Shown in pieces: positions 1 through 8,640 of a stretch of 64,000 nucleotides of DNA. The notes under the pieces are model-generated. The model was not told the DNA's origin. It searched no databases and saw only the letters and a program-made list of their open reading frames with translations. The position numbers and the translations under genes were made by a program. This DNA is from Bdellovibrio sp. ZAP7 (GTDB lineage Bacteria > Bdellovibrionota > Bdellovibrionia > Bdellovibrionales > Bdellovibrionaceae). Position 1 is the stretch's first letter. Each line of letters starts with the position of its first letter. The DNA is taken from contig NZ_CP030082.1 in assembly GCF_006874645.1 (NCBI RefSeq), positions 372,001 to 436,000 on the forward strand, given 5' to 3'.

Positions 1-301
1 TTTGGTTTTTCGCACTCAAAAAGCGTGAATCTACTGGCTCGGCCTCATTAAGGGAGTTTTCGCTTTGCTCTACAATTTGATTCTTAGGAACCGTCGGTAC
101 TGGAACTTTCTTAATCTGACTAGCATCCTGTGCCTCAACTAGCTTTTGCATTTCCTCGGGCGTAAGCAAATCGATGCTGACGCTTTCCTGTTTAGGAAAC
201 TTTTGCTGAAGAGCCTCTACCAAATAAAATGCGCCGAACACCAAAATGTGGACTGCGATGGAGAGCAACACATACTTTTTGAAAGACGGTGACTTCTTCA
301 T
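1..301 (-). CDS. TonB/TolA-like energy-transducer protein, N-terminal part
   Basis: The reading frame starts at an ATG whose first base is 301 and runs leftward off the window edge, so only the first 100 residues are visible. They show a short basic N-terminus (MKKSPSFKKY), one membrane segment (about residues 11-27, VLLSIAVHILVFGAFYLVE) and then an acidic and proline/valine-containing stretch. This is the usual layout of TonB or TolA family proteins, which span the inner membrane and reach through the periplasm. The C-terminal domain that would settle the family lies outside the window. An ExbB/ExbD-type pair exists at 53996-55033 but is far away. It is divergent from the PP2C gene at 434. 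Confidence 0.55.
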   Translation of the reverse strand, partial: MKKSPSFKKYVLLSIAVHILVFGAFYLVEALQQKFPKQESVSIDLLTPEEMQKLVEAQDASQIKKVPVPTVPKNQIVEQSENSLNEAEPVDSRFLSAKNQ

Positions 302-433
302 AGAACCTCGCCTCTCCTATCGGTATTATGACACCTGATAATGAGGAACAGGTGAGCCAGTATTTAATTATTCGACAGAGGTCTAGGGCCGGACTTTGAC
401 GTATGAAAGGCTTTAGGGGAGAATGTAACTTCT

Positions 434-1159
434 ATGAAATTTGACTGCTGGTATTTAACAGATAAAGGCCTCAGACGTGAATCTAATCAGGACTCATGCC
501 TCGTCAATAAGGAGCTTGGACTCTTTGTTGTTGCCGACGGAATGGGTGGGCACTCCGGTGGGGAAGTCGCTTCCAGCATGGCTGTGGAGACCGTTGAAGA
601 AATCATGCTTCAACCCGGATCAGCAAATCGCTCACCGCGTGAGATGATTCAACACTCGTATGAGGAAGCTTCGCGTAGAATTTTTGATAAAGCCGCCAAC
701 GAAAGACCCGAGCTTTCCGGAATGGGAACGACGATGGTGATGGCTTATTTGCGTGGCAATCACCTGTACGTCGGAAATGTTGGGGACTCGCGCTGCTACA
801 TGTATAAAAAACCGCAGCTTTGGCAAATCACTGAAGACCATTCTTTGATCAACGAGCAATTGCGCGCCGGTGTGATGAGTGAAGAGCAAGTTCGTCAGTT
901 CGTAGGTCGAAATGTGATCACGCGCAGCGTGGGATATGAAAGAGAAACATATCCAGATATTGTCGAAAGAGAAATTGCTCCCGGCGAAATGTTTTTGATG
1001 TGTTCCGATGGCCTTTCTGGTTTGGTTGAAGATCAAAAAATTTGCGACATCATCAATAAAAATAAACCTGACAAAGTAGTTAAAGCCTGTGTAGAACAAG
1101 CACTGGCAAATGGTGGTGATGACAATGTCACCGTTATGTTGATTCATTTTTACGAGTAA
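434..1159 (+). CDS. PP2C-family serine/threonine protein phosphatase
   Basis: A 241-residue PPM/PP2C phosphatase close to the compact bacterial Stp/PrpC type, expected in the cytoplasm and removing phosphate from Ser/Thr in a metal-dependent way. The metal-binding motifs are all present in order: ESNQD (Asp20), VVADGMGGHSGGEVA (Asp35), GMGTT, VGDSRCYM, CSDGLSGLV and GGDDNVTVML. The length is typical and no extra domain is attached. The purine-rich GGGGAG at 415-420 is a little far from the ATG. The M23 gene follows after 23 bases, so co-transcription is likely. It offers a contrast with the PP2C-like protein at 51417, which has lost the same aspartates. No kinase is visible in the window. Confidence 0.93.
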   Translation: MKFDCWYLTDKGLRRESNQDSCLVNKELGLFVVADGMGGHSGGEVASSMAVETVEEIMLQPGSANRSPREMIQHSYEEASRRIFDKAANERPELSGMGTTMVMAYLRGNHLYVGNVGDSRCYMYKKPQLWQITEDHSLINEQLRAGVMSEEQVRQFVGRNVITRSVGYERETYPDIVEREIAPGEMFLMCSDGLSGLVEDQKICDIINKNKPDKVVKACVEQALANGGDDNVTVMLIHFYE

Positions 1160-1182
1160 GCGGTTAGTGGATAGGGGAATTT

Positions 1183-2187
1183 TTGGATAAAAAGAAAGTC
1201 ACGCTATTTATAGTGAGTAACCAAACGGGCAAAACCCGTAAATTGGTACTCTCTGCAGCCTGGCTGAAAGCCGTGTCCTTTATTTCCGCCGTCGTCATCA
1301 TTATCTTTGCGGCTGGTATGGTCGATTATTTCGGTTTGCTTTTGCAAGCCATGGAAAATAAGCGCCTGAAAGCTGAAAATGCCCAGCTCACAAAACAATT
1401 CCAAGTTGTTGAAAGTAAAGTCAGCGCTTTGGAAAACTCGTTGGAGCGCGTAAAAACATTCACCACGAAATTGAAATTGATCACCAATGTCGATGCGGAA
1501 GACCGTATTACGAAACTGACAATGGGACCAAAGCCGGCTCCAAATCAGCCGGTTGAGGAATATGAACCAATGGAATCCCGTGATGACAGCGAGGGATTGG
1601 CTCAGCAGGACGCGACGTTTGCTAATAAAAAACCTCTGAACGATCAAGCGGGTGAACTTGCTAACGAAACCGCAGACAAAGATTACGCATCTTTGGTTAT
1701 TCGTATCGAAAAGGCAGTTAAAGAAACTCAGCTGAAAGAACAATCTGTTATCGACTTGTGGGAAAGTTTGTCAGAGCGCCAAAGCTTGCTGAACGCTACT
1801 CCGAATATGAAGCCTGCCAAAGGTTGGATCACATCGCGCTTCGGTTACAGAACTTCGCCATTTACTGGAAAAACAACTCTGCATGCGGGGCTTGATATCG
1901 CAGCAGCACCGGGTTCACCAATTTACGCACCAGCAGACGGTGTCGTGATCTTTGCAAGTTATGACGAGGGCTACGGTAAGTTAGTAAGTATCGACCACGG
2001 TTTCGGTGTAACAACTCGTTTCGGTCACATGTCACAGATCTATGTTCAAGTTGGTCAGCGTGTGAGCAAATGGGACGTTGTCGGCGCTGTAGGTAATACG
2101 GGTCGATCAACCGGACCTCACTGTCACTACGAAGTCAGAATTAACGGAACGCCCGTCGATCCAATCAACTATATCTTAGATGAATAA
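1183..2187 (+). CDS. M23-family (LytM-type) peptidoglycan endopeptidase, membrane-anchored
   Basis: A 334-residue protein with one N-terminal membrane segment (about residues 25-48), a coiled coil (about 50-100), an acidic linker, and a C-terminal peptidase M23 domain (about 205-330). The zinc ligands and catalytic residues are intact: His234 and Asp238 in HAGLDIA, and His313/His315 in HCHYE. Family members cut peptide cross-links in peptidoglycan; the coiled coil resembles envelope-tethered LytM factors. The start is TTG at 1183, read from the frame and the preceding AGGGGAA. In a predator such enzymes may act on its own wall or on prey wall; the sequence cannot say which. A terminator follows at 2195. 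Confidence 0.9.
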   Translation: MDKKKVTLFIVSNQTGKTRKLVLSAAWLKAVSFISAVVIIIFAAGMVDYFGLLLQAMENKRLKAENAQLTKQFQVVESKVSALENSLERVKTFTTKLKLITNVDAEDRITKLTMGPKPAPNQPVEEYEPMESRDDSEGLAQQDATFANKKPLNDQAGELANETADKDYASLVIRIEKAVKETQLKEQSVIDLWESLSERQSLLNATPNMKPAKGWITSRFGYRTSPFTGKTTLHAGLDIAAAPGSPIYAPADGVVIFASYDEGYGKLVSIDHGFGVTTRFGHMSQIYVQVGQRVSKWDVVGAVGNTGRSTGPHCHYEVRINGTPVDPINYILDE

Positions 2188-2194
2188 TCTCTTG

Positions 2195-2219
2195 AAAAGG
2201 CGCTCCAGGCGCCTTTTTT
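2195..2219 (+). terminator. Rho-independent terminator after the M23 gene
   Basis: Stem AAAAGGCGC / GCGCCTTTT with loop TCCAG, followed by a T run. It lies 7 bases after the M23 stop codon. Confidence 0.85.
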
Positions 2220-2234
2220 AATGTCATAAGGCAA

Positions 2235-2264
2235 TTGGATTTTATCATTTTAGGCTCCTACAAT
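2235..2264 (+). promoter_or_regulatory. Candidate sigma-70 promoter for the repeat protein gene
   Basis: TTGGAT at 2235-2240 and TACAAT at 2259-2264 are separated by 18 bases, giving a start site about 15 bases before the ATG at 2284. It sits in the short gap after the terminator at 2195. Five of six matches to the -10 consensus and four of six to the -35. Confidence 0.45.
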
Positions 2265-2283
2265 TTTTCTTGTGGGGGTTTTT

Positions 2284-2877
2284 ATGATTCTCCGAATTTA
2301 CTCATCTTTGATTTTGTTTTCATCCGTATCTTTGGCGGCTTTACCGCCGCAGTTTGCGGATTGCCTAAGTACGGAAGTCAGCTCTGCATCCATTTATGAT
2401 GTAAAGGAAATTGCAAAGGTGGCGAAGGTTAACTACTGCCAGAATCAGATGGGGTTGACGAACAAGTTTGATACCATCGATCTTCTTAAAACCGGTAATG
2501 CGAACGTTGGGATCTCTGTAGCTAAAACCACTTATACTCGAGAAGATCTATCTGACATGTCTAAATCAGGTAGTTTTGTTTTATATGTTGATAGCAATCG
2601 TATTGCTAAGGAATATTTAAATACCCTCGCTAGCCAAGGCGTGCAGTTGGTAGTGATGAGCGCTACCGCTGGTTTAAGCCAAGCAGATTTACTGACACTG
2701 GCAAGAGTTCGTCCGTTTGTTTACAATGTGAATTCAGCGGTAATTAAAGAAGATGTGATGGCTTTGGTTCAGGCAGGCGTGACCGTGGTTTTTCGCTCGA
2801 ATACTTCAGGATTAAGTCGTGAACAGATCGTAGAGATTGCTAAGGTGAACCCGTCACTGGTGACGCTTTCACCTTAG
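2284..2877 (+). CDS. Secreted protein with internal repeats, function unknown
   Basis: A 197-residue protein that I do not recognise. The ATG at 2284 is preferred because GGGGG sits 6 bases upstream; a GTG at 2272 in the same frame would add four residues. Residues 1-18 form a signal peptide (MILRIYSSLILFSSVSLA). The mature part holds a repeated unit: two clear copies read as S-x-x-I-x-K-E, then G-V-x-hydrophobic-V-V, then T-x-G-L-S and L-A-R/K-V-x-P, with a weaker third copy before them. Such alternation of short strands and helices is typical of a solenoid. It has its own candidate promoter and is convergent with the next gene, with only 13 bases between the stop codons. Confidence 0.7.
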   Translation: MILRIYSSLILFSSVSLAALPPQFADCLSTEVSSASIYDVKEIAKVAKVNYCQNQMGLTNKFDTIDLLKTGNANVGISVAKTTYTREDLSDMSKSGSFVLYVDSNRIAKEYLNTLASQGVQLVVMSATAGLSQADLLTLARVRPFVYNVNSAVIKEDVMALVQAGVTVVFRSNTSGLSREQIVEIAKVNPSLVTLSP

Positions 2878-2890
2878 CTTCTAATTGAGA

Positions 2891-5182
2891 TTACAATGAA
2901 GTGCTGCAGTTCAAACGAGTCATGCGATCGTTTAGCAACATTGCTTGCTTATAGTAAGACTGCAACTGTTGTTGAGTCGTGCTGATTGTGGAGATAGTGC
3001 CACTGAGCAACAAGTCTCCCGCGCAGTACTTGATGATTTTTTTATCCATAGAGTTATCAAGAACACCAGAAATCATGTCACACATAACTTGCACAGTTCC
3101 CAAGTGGTCCCAAGCGGCCGTGTATTGCACGTAAGTTTGCTTAAGTGTTTTACAAATAAGGGCGCGTTTTTCTTCGTTGATGTATTTATTTTGCGGGATC
3201 AAGTTCGAAAGAGCTGCTGCTTGTGCTTTGTCTTCTTTAAATTGCTGGCCAATAACCAACATTTGCGGGTCATTGATCTGTGATATGTGCTTACGAATGT
3301 CTGCCGCTGATTGCGTGATATTCATGGCAATAGTTTGCAGGTCTTTAATGCCTTTGTTGTAGGACGCCATTGATTGGTCATAGATTCCAACTGTGTATTT
3401 CAACCATGACCATACTGGAGCAACACCGCTACCACCGCCGAACAATCCCACTTTAATGGAATCTGCACCTTGGATGATGTTCGAGCGATTTACGATAGAG
3501 TTATCTTTCGCAAGCTCTTCCATAGCGTATTTCACACGGTCAAATGTTTTGCCTTCGTCACGAGCGCGCTCAGCATCGCTTTTCTTTCCGCCGTTGTTGG
3601 CAATGTTTGAACCGGCTGGACCGTCCACGATGATTTGTTCAATCTCAGTCAAAGTCTTCTTGATGCTTGTAATCCACTCTTTGGTGTTCGTCGCGCAATT
3701 GCGAACTTCGTTTGGATTTCTTGTGTTTGCTTTGGAAATTTCGCTTTCGTAGTACTTGATCGTGTTAATGCGGCCTTCAACGTTCACCCGTTTAATTTTT
3801 TTCGTTTGATCCAAGTTCAACGCGTCTTTCAAGTTCGCAAAGATGGAAGCTGGGAAATCGAAATCAGCTGATTTCATACGAGCCAGATCTTCCAAAGCAG
3901 AGCGACCAAAGAAACAGATGCCCATGTCTCCGCCATCAGCTTCACCATTGTAAGCCGCTTCAAGATCTTTAAAGTCTTTGATGTCTTTGATGTATTGAGC
4001 TTTCACTTGGTCAAATTTCGTGTTCGATACCAGATTTGTGAAAGTTGAAAGCTTTTTGTTATTCAAACTTGCTTTGTACAATGGAAGTTCAGCTCGCAGT
4101 GAATTTCTGAATTCATTAAAACGGTTTTCAGCAGTCAACTGAAGGTAAGTCACTTTTTTAGAGATTTTGATGTACTGACATGTGTTTTGGAAGACAGCCA
4201 TGCGCTGATCCTGCAATGACATATCAATAGTTTTATTTTCCATTACTTTAGTAAGCGCCGTAATACCTTTTGTCGCTACCGCACCACCAAGAACGAATGG
4301 AAGAGCCGGTGCCAAGGCTGCATTCATAGAAACCGCGAACAATGCCATTGGAGCCAAACCGTCCAACAATTCATTGAATGCCAAAAGTGCTTTACCGCTC
4401 TTCATAGAGTCGGATCCACATTTACTATTTAGGAATGAGTTATCACCCAGAATATCGCCGATAGTCGTCGTCGCATTCATGGTGTTTGTCATGGCATCGG
4501 AAAGTTCATTGTAGTTTACTTCTGTGCCCGGGCTTGCGTTCATAATTTTTTGCAAGACTTGAACGTTTTGCATCACGCTTTGGCTGTTCTTTTGCAACTG
4601 ATCAGCAGATGTATTCCCCGCGCAAGTGGACTTCGTCGAGATCTCACGATTCATATCCGTAATTGCTTGCATCAGCGCCGCTTGCGAGCTGTTTTCAAAT
4701 AAATTACATGCAAACTCGTCTGCGACTTTCACGGCCTTCATCGTTGGACGACTGCCGTTGTTATTGCTGGAAGAGCTGTTGTTCGAACCGTTCTGATTTG
4801 GATTTTGGTTCGGTCTATTATTGTTATTATTGTTGTTGTTTTGACTTTGGTTAGTGCCGCCGGTCTGAGGGCGAGGCAATGGCCCAAGGCGGTTGCCACC
4901 TTGATTGTTATTTCCACCAGATTGCTGGTTGCCGTTTTTATTGCCACCATTGTTATTCTGTTGAGAACTCTGCTGTTGCTTGTTCGCGTTGTTACCATTG
5001 TTAGGAGAGTCCGTGTTGGATTGAGTCCCCGTCGCCGGAGTTTCAGCGATATCGAATAGATCGATAGGGAAATTACTTGGAGCGTTCTCCGCTGCAAATA
5101 CTCTCGTTGGCATTTGCGGCGCCAAGAATCCAATTGAAAGAATGGCTGCAAGGGCACATCTTTTAACGTTCACTTTATTCAT
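2891..5182 (-). CDS. Large secreted protein with Asn/Gln-rich segment, function unknown
   Basis: A protein of about 763 residues, no recognised family. The ATG at 5182 is preferred (GGAG 9 bases upstream, then a clean signal peptide ending near MPTRVFAA); an ATG at 5197 in frame would add five residues. After the signal peptide comes a low-complexity segment, roughly residues 40-145, dominated by Asn, Gln, Gly and Ser. The remainder is mostly helical-looking, with six or more scattered cysteines that could form periplasmic disulfides, and a hydrophobic, Ala/Pro-rich stretch around residues 280-310. The segment may be a flexible or aggregation-prone linker; that is inference. It is convergent with the repeat protein gene and divergent from the gene at 5522. 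Confidence 0.75.
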   Translation of the reverse strand: MNKVNVKRCALAAILSIGFLAPQMPTRVFAAENAPSNFPIDLFDIAETPATGTQSNTDSPNNGNNANKQQQSSQQNNNGGNKNGNQQSGGNNNQGGNRLGPLPRPQTGGTNQSQNNNNNNNNRPNQNPNQNGSNNSSSSNNNGSRPTMKAVKVADEFACNLFENSSQAALMQAITDMNREISTKSTCAGNTSADQLQKNSQSVMQNVQVLQKIMNASPGTEVNYNELSDAMTNTMNATTTIGDILGDNSFLNSKCGSDSMKSGKALLAFNELLDGLAPMALFAVSMNAALAPALPFVLGGAVATKGITALTKVMENKTIDMSLQDQRMAVFQNTCQYIKISKKVTYLQLTAENRFNEFRNSLRAELPLYKASLNNKKLSTFTNLVSNTKFDQVKAQYIKDIKDFKDLEAAYNGEADGGDMGICFFGRSALEDLARMKSADFDFPASIFANLKDALNLDQTKKIKRVNVEGRINTIKYYESEISKANTRNPNEVRNCATNTKEWITSIKKTLTEIEQIIVDGPAGSNIANNGGKKSDAERARDEGKTFDRVKYAMEELAKDNSIVNRSNIIQGADSIKVGLFGGGSGVAPVWSWLKYTVGIYDQSMASYNKGIKDLQTIAMNITQSAADIRKHISQINDPQMLVIGQQFKEDKAQAAALSNLIPQNKYINEEKRALICKTLKQTYVQYTAAWDHLGTVQVMCDMISGVLDNSMDKKIIKYCAGDLLLSGTISTISTTQQQLQSYYKQAMLLNDRMTRLNCSTSL

Positions 5183-5521
5183 AGAGAACAACTCCATCTT
5201 CTGTCTAACAAATCAACGACTAACAATTTCTGCTGGTCAAATTCCGCTACTTTCCACCAAGTCTTCTGCTCTAAGCATTTGAAAAGACTTAATTCCGGTA
5301 GCGATTCTGAACGGCAAATTCTTCAGCCGTAAAGAGAGTTGCAAAAGGTGTCCCAGGTTGAAACAGACCGATTCTTTGGTGTCATTATGACGACAGCTGC
5401 AGCGATTAAAGGCACCTTTTGCGCCCAGAAAAGAGGAGCTCTTAGTTATTTGCTTTTGAGCTCAAATATAAGGGGAGTTTAGGATCTAAGATTGGAACGC
5501 AATTTGTATAGGAATAGAGCC
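5183..5521. other. Divergent intergenic region with a 10-bp inverted repeat
   Basis: A 339-base gap between divergent genes, so it should hold both promoters. GCAAAAGGTG at 5341-5350 and its exact reverse complement CACCTTTTGC at 5413-5422 face each other across 62 bases. A related copy of this motif occurs at 36779-36790. AGGGGAG at 5471-5477 and AGGA at 5510-5513 are possible ribosome sites for the rightward gene. I see no further gene here. Confidence 0.6.
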
Positions 5522-6076
5522 ATGGGATACATTTGGTCTTTCCTATTTTTTGTTTCATCCTTTTTATGCGCTGGAAAGTGCATGGCTGGCGTCGAGCTTT
5601 CAACGACCAAAAAACTGGTAATCCCAGTAGATAACGTGACTCCCAAGATCACTGCTCAAGACGTTAATAAAGTTATTCCTACCGATAATTTGGGTGCAGA
5701 AACAACTTCCACAATGATGGGAAGAATTGCGGATAGATCATTTAATCTATGGTTCAATTCTGATGTTGTCCAAGAAAGTATCTTGGGTCGAGTTGTTCAA
5801 GAGACTCAAGAAACATTAAAAACAGATGTTGTTGTTCCAGCAGCTTCCAAAACCGGAATCTCCCATAGATTTTCATTTAGAGTGGAGGCTTTCCAGGCTC
5901 TCGCAAAGATGGAATACAAAGGCTGGTTGAATGCGGCCGTGAATTACAACGCGCGTGCAGCAGAAACAGATGTCCAAGTTAAAGAGCGAGTCTTCTCTGA
6001 CAAAGATCTTATCGTCAGTCACAAGGGAACAAGCCGCGACAGTCTAGCCATGATAGGCCTTGCTTGGCAGTGGTAA
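5522..6076 (+). CDS. Exported protein of unknown function
   Basis: A 184-residue protein from the ATG at 5522, which is preceded by AGGAATAGAGCC; a TTG at 5492 would add ten residues ahead of the signal peptide and is less likely. Residues 1-27 form a signal peptide (MGYIWSFLFFVSSFLCAGK, then CMAG). The mature part is soluble-looking and ends in two tryptophans (MIGLAWQW), an aromatic end often seen in outer-membrane or autotransported proteins, but it is too short and not strand-rich enough for a clear barrel. I do not recognise a family. It is followed after 18 bases by the thiolase gene. Confidence 0.65.
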   Translation: MGYIWSFLFFVSSFLCAGKCMAGVELSTTKKLVIPVDNVTPKITAQDVNKVIPTDNLGAETTSTMMGRIADRSFNLWFNSDVVQESILGRVVQETQETLKTDVVVPAASKTGISHRFSFRVEAFQALAKMEYKGWLNAAVNYNARAAETDVQVKERVFSDKDLIVSHKGTSRDSLAMIGLAWQW

Positions 6077-6094
6077 TGAGCATACGCTTATGCC

Positions 6095-7276
6095 ATGGAA
6101 AAAATCGTATTTATCTCCGGAAAAAGAACTCCATTTGGCGCCTTCGGCGGATCTCTTAAAGATGTTTCAGGCACAGACCTGGGCGTAGCAGCAGCTAAAG
6201 CCACTCTTGAAGCCGCAAAAGTATCTCCCGAAAAAATTGATCACGTGGTATTTGGCAATGTTGTGCAATCGGGCGCAGACGCCGCATATCTTCCTCGTCA
6301 CATCGGTTTGAAATCAGGAGTTCCAATTAATGTTGGAGCACTGGGTGTGAATCGTCTTTGCGGCAGCGGTTTTCAATCTTGGGTCAACGCTGCTCAAATG
6401 ATTCAAACAGGTGAAGCCACGGCAGTTTTAGCTGGTGGTGTTGAACAGATGTCGCAAATTCCTTACGTTGCCAGAAAAGTTCGTTTCGATGGCATGCGCA
6501 TGGGGAACTTTGAACTTGAAGACATGATGACGTCTGCATTGACAGATGCCTACGCGGGAACACCGATGGCGATTACTGCAGAAAATCTGGCTGTGAAATA
6601 TTCCATCACTCGCGAGATGGTCGATAAATATTCAATCCAATCTCAAACTCGCTATAAAGCCGCTTTCGATAAAGGCTACTTTGCAGAAGAGATCGCTCCA
6701 GTCACGGTGGAAACTCGCAAAGGATCTGTTCTTATTGAAAAAGATGAACATCCAAAACCAGATTCTACATTGGAAAAAATTGCTGCGATGAAACCGATCT
6801 TTAAAAAAGACGGTGTCGTTACGGCAGCTGGTGCCTCCGGTATCGTCGACGGTGCTGCTTGTTCATTGTTGATGGGTGAAAGCAAAGCGAAAGAGTTGGG
6901 TTTGAAACCTTTGGCTCGCATCGTAAGTTATGCTTCCGTTGGTTGTGAACCAAGCATTATGGGTATTGGTCCTGCCGGTGCGGCTCGCATGGCTTTGCAA
7001 AAAGCTGGTTTGACGTTAGAGCAAATGGACTTGGTTGAAGTTAATGAGGCATTCGCCGCTCAATACTTGGCTGTAGAAAAAGAATTGAAGTTAGATCCGG
7101 CAAAAACAAACGTAAATGGTGGCGCGATCGCAGTAGGACATCCGTTGGGTGCTTCTGGAACTCGCATCATGAATCACCTAGTTTATGAACTTCACCGCAG
7201 AAATGCTAAGTACGCGTTGGGTTCTGCTTGTATCGGTGGCGGTCAAGGTATCGCTATTATTATCGAAAGAGTTTAA
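6095..7276 (+). CDS. Acetyl-CoA acetyltransferase / thiolase
   Basis: A 393-residue thiolase, the normal length. The catalytic residues are intact: Cys89 in RLCGSGFQS (acyl-enzyme), His349 in VGHPLGASGTR and Cys379 in CIGGGQG. It joins or cleaves acyl-CoA chains at the beta-keto position, either as an acetyl-CoA acetyltransferase or as the last step of beta-oxidation; the sequence does not decide between them. No good ribosome site precedes the ATG; instead GCATA-CGCT-TATGC at 6080-6093 forms a small hairpin touching the start. The SDR-like gene starts one base after this stop codon, and a hotdog thioesterase follows, so the three form a fatty-acyl-CoA operon. Confidence 0.95.
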   Translation: MEKIVFISGKRTPFGAFGGSLKDVSGTDLGVAAAKATLEAAKVSPEKIDHVVFGNVVQSGADAAYLPRHIGLKSGVPINVGALGVNRLCGSGFQSWVNAAQMIQTGEATAVLAGGVEQMSQIPYVARKVRFDGMRMGNFELEDMMTSALTDAYAGTPMAITAENLAVKYSITREMVDKYSIQSQTRYKAAFDKGYFAEEIAPVTVETRKGSVLIEKDEHPKPDSTLEKIAAMKPIFKKDGVVTAAGASGIVDGAACSLLMGESKAKELGLKPLARIVSYASVGCEPSIMGIGPAGAARMALQKAGLTLEQMDLVEVNEAFAAQYLAVEKELKLDPAKTNVNGGAIAVGHPLGASGTRIMNHLVYELHRRNAKYALGSACIGGGQGIAIIIERV

Positions 7277-8050
7277 ATGGATAACAGCCTGAATTTGCAC
7301 CAAAGAGTGGCCCTGATCGCAGGGCCGATGACGACGACTGTTTCTAGCATTGTGATGACCCTGACCAGAATGGGTGCGGACTGCGTGATCTTGGATCCAG
7401 ATAAAACGGTGGCATCACCTTTTATCAATCAGATCAATGATGCTCGCGAGATCAGTGATAAATACGGTCGCGCGATGGCGATTCAAACTGAATTGAAAAC
7501 TCCAGAGCAAATCAAAGATGCTGTCGGTAAAGCGGCAACAACGTTTGGTGGCTTGGATATTTACATTGATGCCAACATGATGCAAAAGCCTTCGCCGATT
7601 CGTATGGATGGCGGAATTGATCTGGTGGACGAATTGTTGGATCGTCACTTGAAGCTTCCATTGATGCTGACTCAAGCAGTGATTGGATATCTGAAAAGCC
7701 GTAAAAAAGGCCGTATCATTTATCTTTTGAATGATTCTCCAGTCGCAAAAATCAAAGAGGACGTTATGGGCCATGGTGTACGTTCTGGTCTGATTGATTT
7801 TGCCGGAGCTTTGGCGAAACAAACTTCTGAATTCAACGTCACTGTGAATACTTTGACTGTGGCTTTGACCGAAGAATACATCTTGGCTCACGATCCAGAA
7901 TCTAAATCCATCAAAGAAGCCATGGAAAAAATGAAACTGATCGATCCTTCATTGAAAATCACAGAGGCCGACAAGATTTCCCAAACTGTGGCATTCCTGG
8001 TAAGTCCGATGGGTGCGACAATGAACGGTCAAAAGTTCTCTTTGTCGTAA
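7277..8050 (+). CDS. SDR-fold protein, probably catalytically inactive
   Basis: A 257-residue protein with the overall pattern of short-chain dehydrogenases (Rossmann start, a hydrophobic strand GRIIYLLND, a following helix, and a C-terminal PMGATMNGQKFSLS that matches the usual ending). The family motifs are degraded: the TGxxxGxG cofactor loop reads IAGPMTTTVSS, and the YxxxK pair expected around residues 165-175 is absent (GHGVRSGLIDFAGALAK). It may bind but not reduce a substrate, or be a partner for the thiolase. ATG directly abuts the thiolase stop codon, so translation is probably coupled. The SDR assignment is fairly secure; loss of activity is inference from the missing residues. Confidence 0.8.
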   Translation: MDNSLNLHQRVALIAGPMTTTVSSIVMTLTRMGADCVILDPDKTVASPFINQINDAREISDKYGRAMAIQTELKTPEQIKDAVGKAATTFGGLDIYIDANMMQKPSPIRMDGGIDLVDELLDRHLKLPLMLTQAVIGYLKSRKKGRIIYLLNDSPVAKIKEDVMGHGVRSGLIDFAGALAKQTSEFNVTVNTLTVALTEEYILAHDPESKSIKEAMEKMKLIDPSLKITEADKISQTVAFLVSPMGATMNGQKFSLS

Positions 8051-8062
8051 CAGGGCCTTTCG

Positions 8063-8605
8063 ATGAATCTTATATTCCGTCTGATATATACACTCTTGTT
8101 CTCGCGCTTTCGCTCAAAGGTTGGCGCGTTGGACGAATGCTTAACTCCCTACCGTTGCTGGCCAACGGATTTGGATGTTCTTCGTCACATCAATAATGGT
8201 GTGTATTTCTCTCTGCAGGATTTGGCTCGTGTTGATTATATGATCCGCATGGGAGCGATGCCGAAGATGAACGCGAACGGCTGGTACCCGGTTGTCGTGG
8301 CAGAACGCATGCGTTTTAAAAAATCCATCAAGCCTTTTCAAAAATTCCACATCAGCACGCGATTGGCTTATTGGGACGACAAATACACATATATTGAGCA
8401 CAAGTTCATCGTAAAAGGCGAGCCAGTCGCTTTCGGCATGATCCGTGCGCGTTTCTTAAAAAAGTCTGGCGGCTTGGTGACAACAGAAGAATTGATCAAC
8501 TTGGTAGGCGTAACTTCAGAGCGACCTGCATTGCCTGATCACCTAAAAGCCTGGATCGAAGCAGAAGACCGCCACATCGAAGCGGTCGTTCCACCGAAAA
8601 ACTAA
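8063..8605 (+). CDS. Hotdog-fold acyl-CoA thioesterase
   Basis: A 180-residue protein of the 4HBT/THEM6-like thioesterase group. The diagnostic stretch is WPTDLDVLRHINNGVYF followed by DLARVDYM (residues about 33-58), where the Asp, His and Asn-Asn of the hotdog active helix are visible. Residues 1-13 are hydrophobic and may be a membrane anchor. It should hydrolyse acyl-CoA to free acid and CoA, which suits its place 12 bases after the SDR-like gene in the thiolase operon. The transcript ends at the terminator at 8608. The natural substrate cannot be read from the sequence. Confidence 0.85.
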   Translation: MNLIFRLIYTLLFSRFRSKVGALDECLTPYRCWPTDLDVLRHINNGVYFSLQDLARVDYMIRMGAMPKMNANGWYPVVVAERMRFKKSIKPFQKFHISTRLAYWDDKYTYIEHKFIVKGEPVAFGMIRARFLKKSGGLVTTEELINLVGVTSERPALPDHLKAWIEAEDRHIEAVVPPKN

Positions 8606-8607
8606 AT

Positions 8608-8638
8608 AAAAAAGCCCTTCTTTTGGAAGGGCTTTTTT
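8608..8638. terminator. Bidirectional terminator between thioesterase and HD genes
   Basis: Stem AAAGCCCTTC / GAAGGGCTTT flanked by an A run on the left and a T run on the right, so it works in both directions. It sits between two genes whose stop codons face each other. Confidence 0.9.
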
Positions 8639-8640
8639 CG

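Noticed and set aside
4738-5157. Long alternative frame inside the Asn/Gln-rich segment
   Set aside because: It is a shadow of low-complexity coding DNA in the real gene, which has a signal peptide and a full-length frame.
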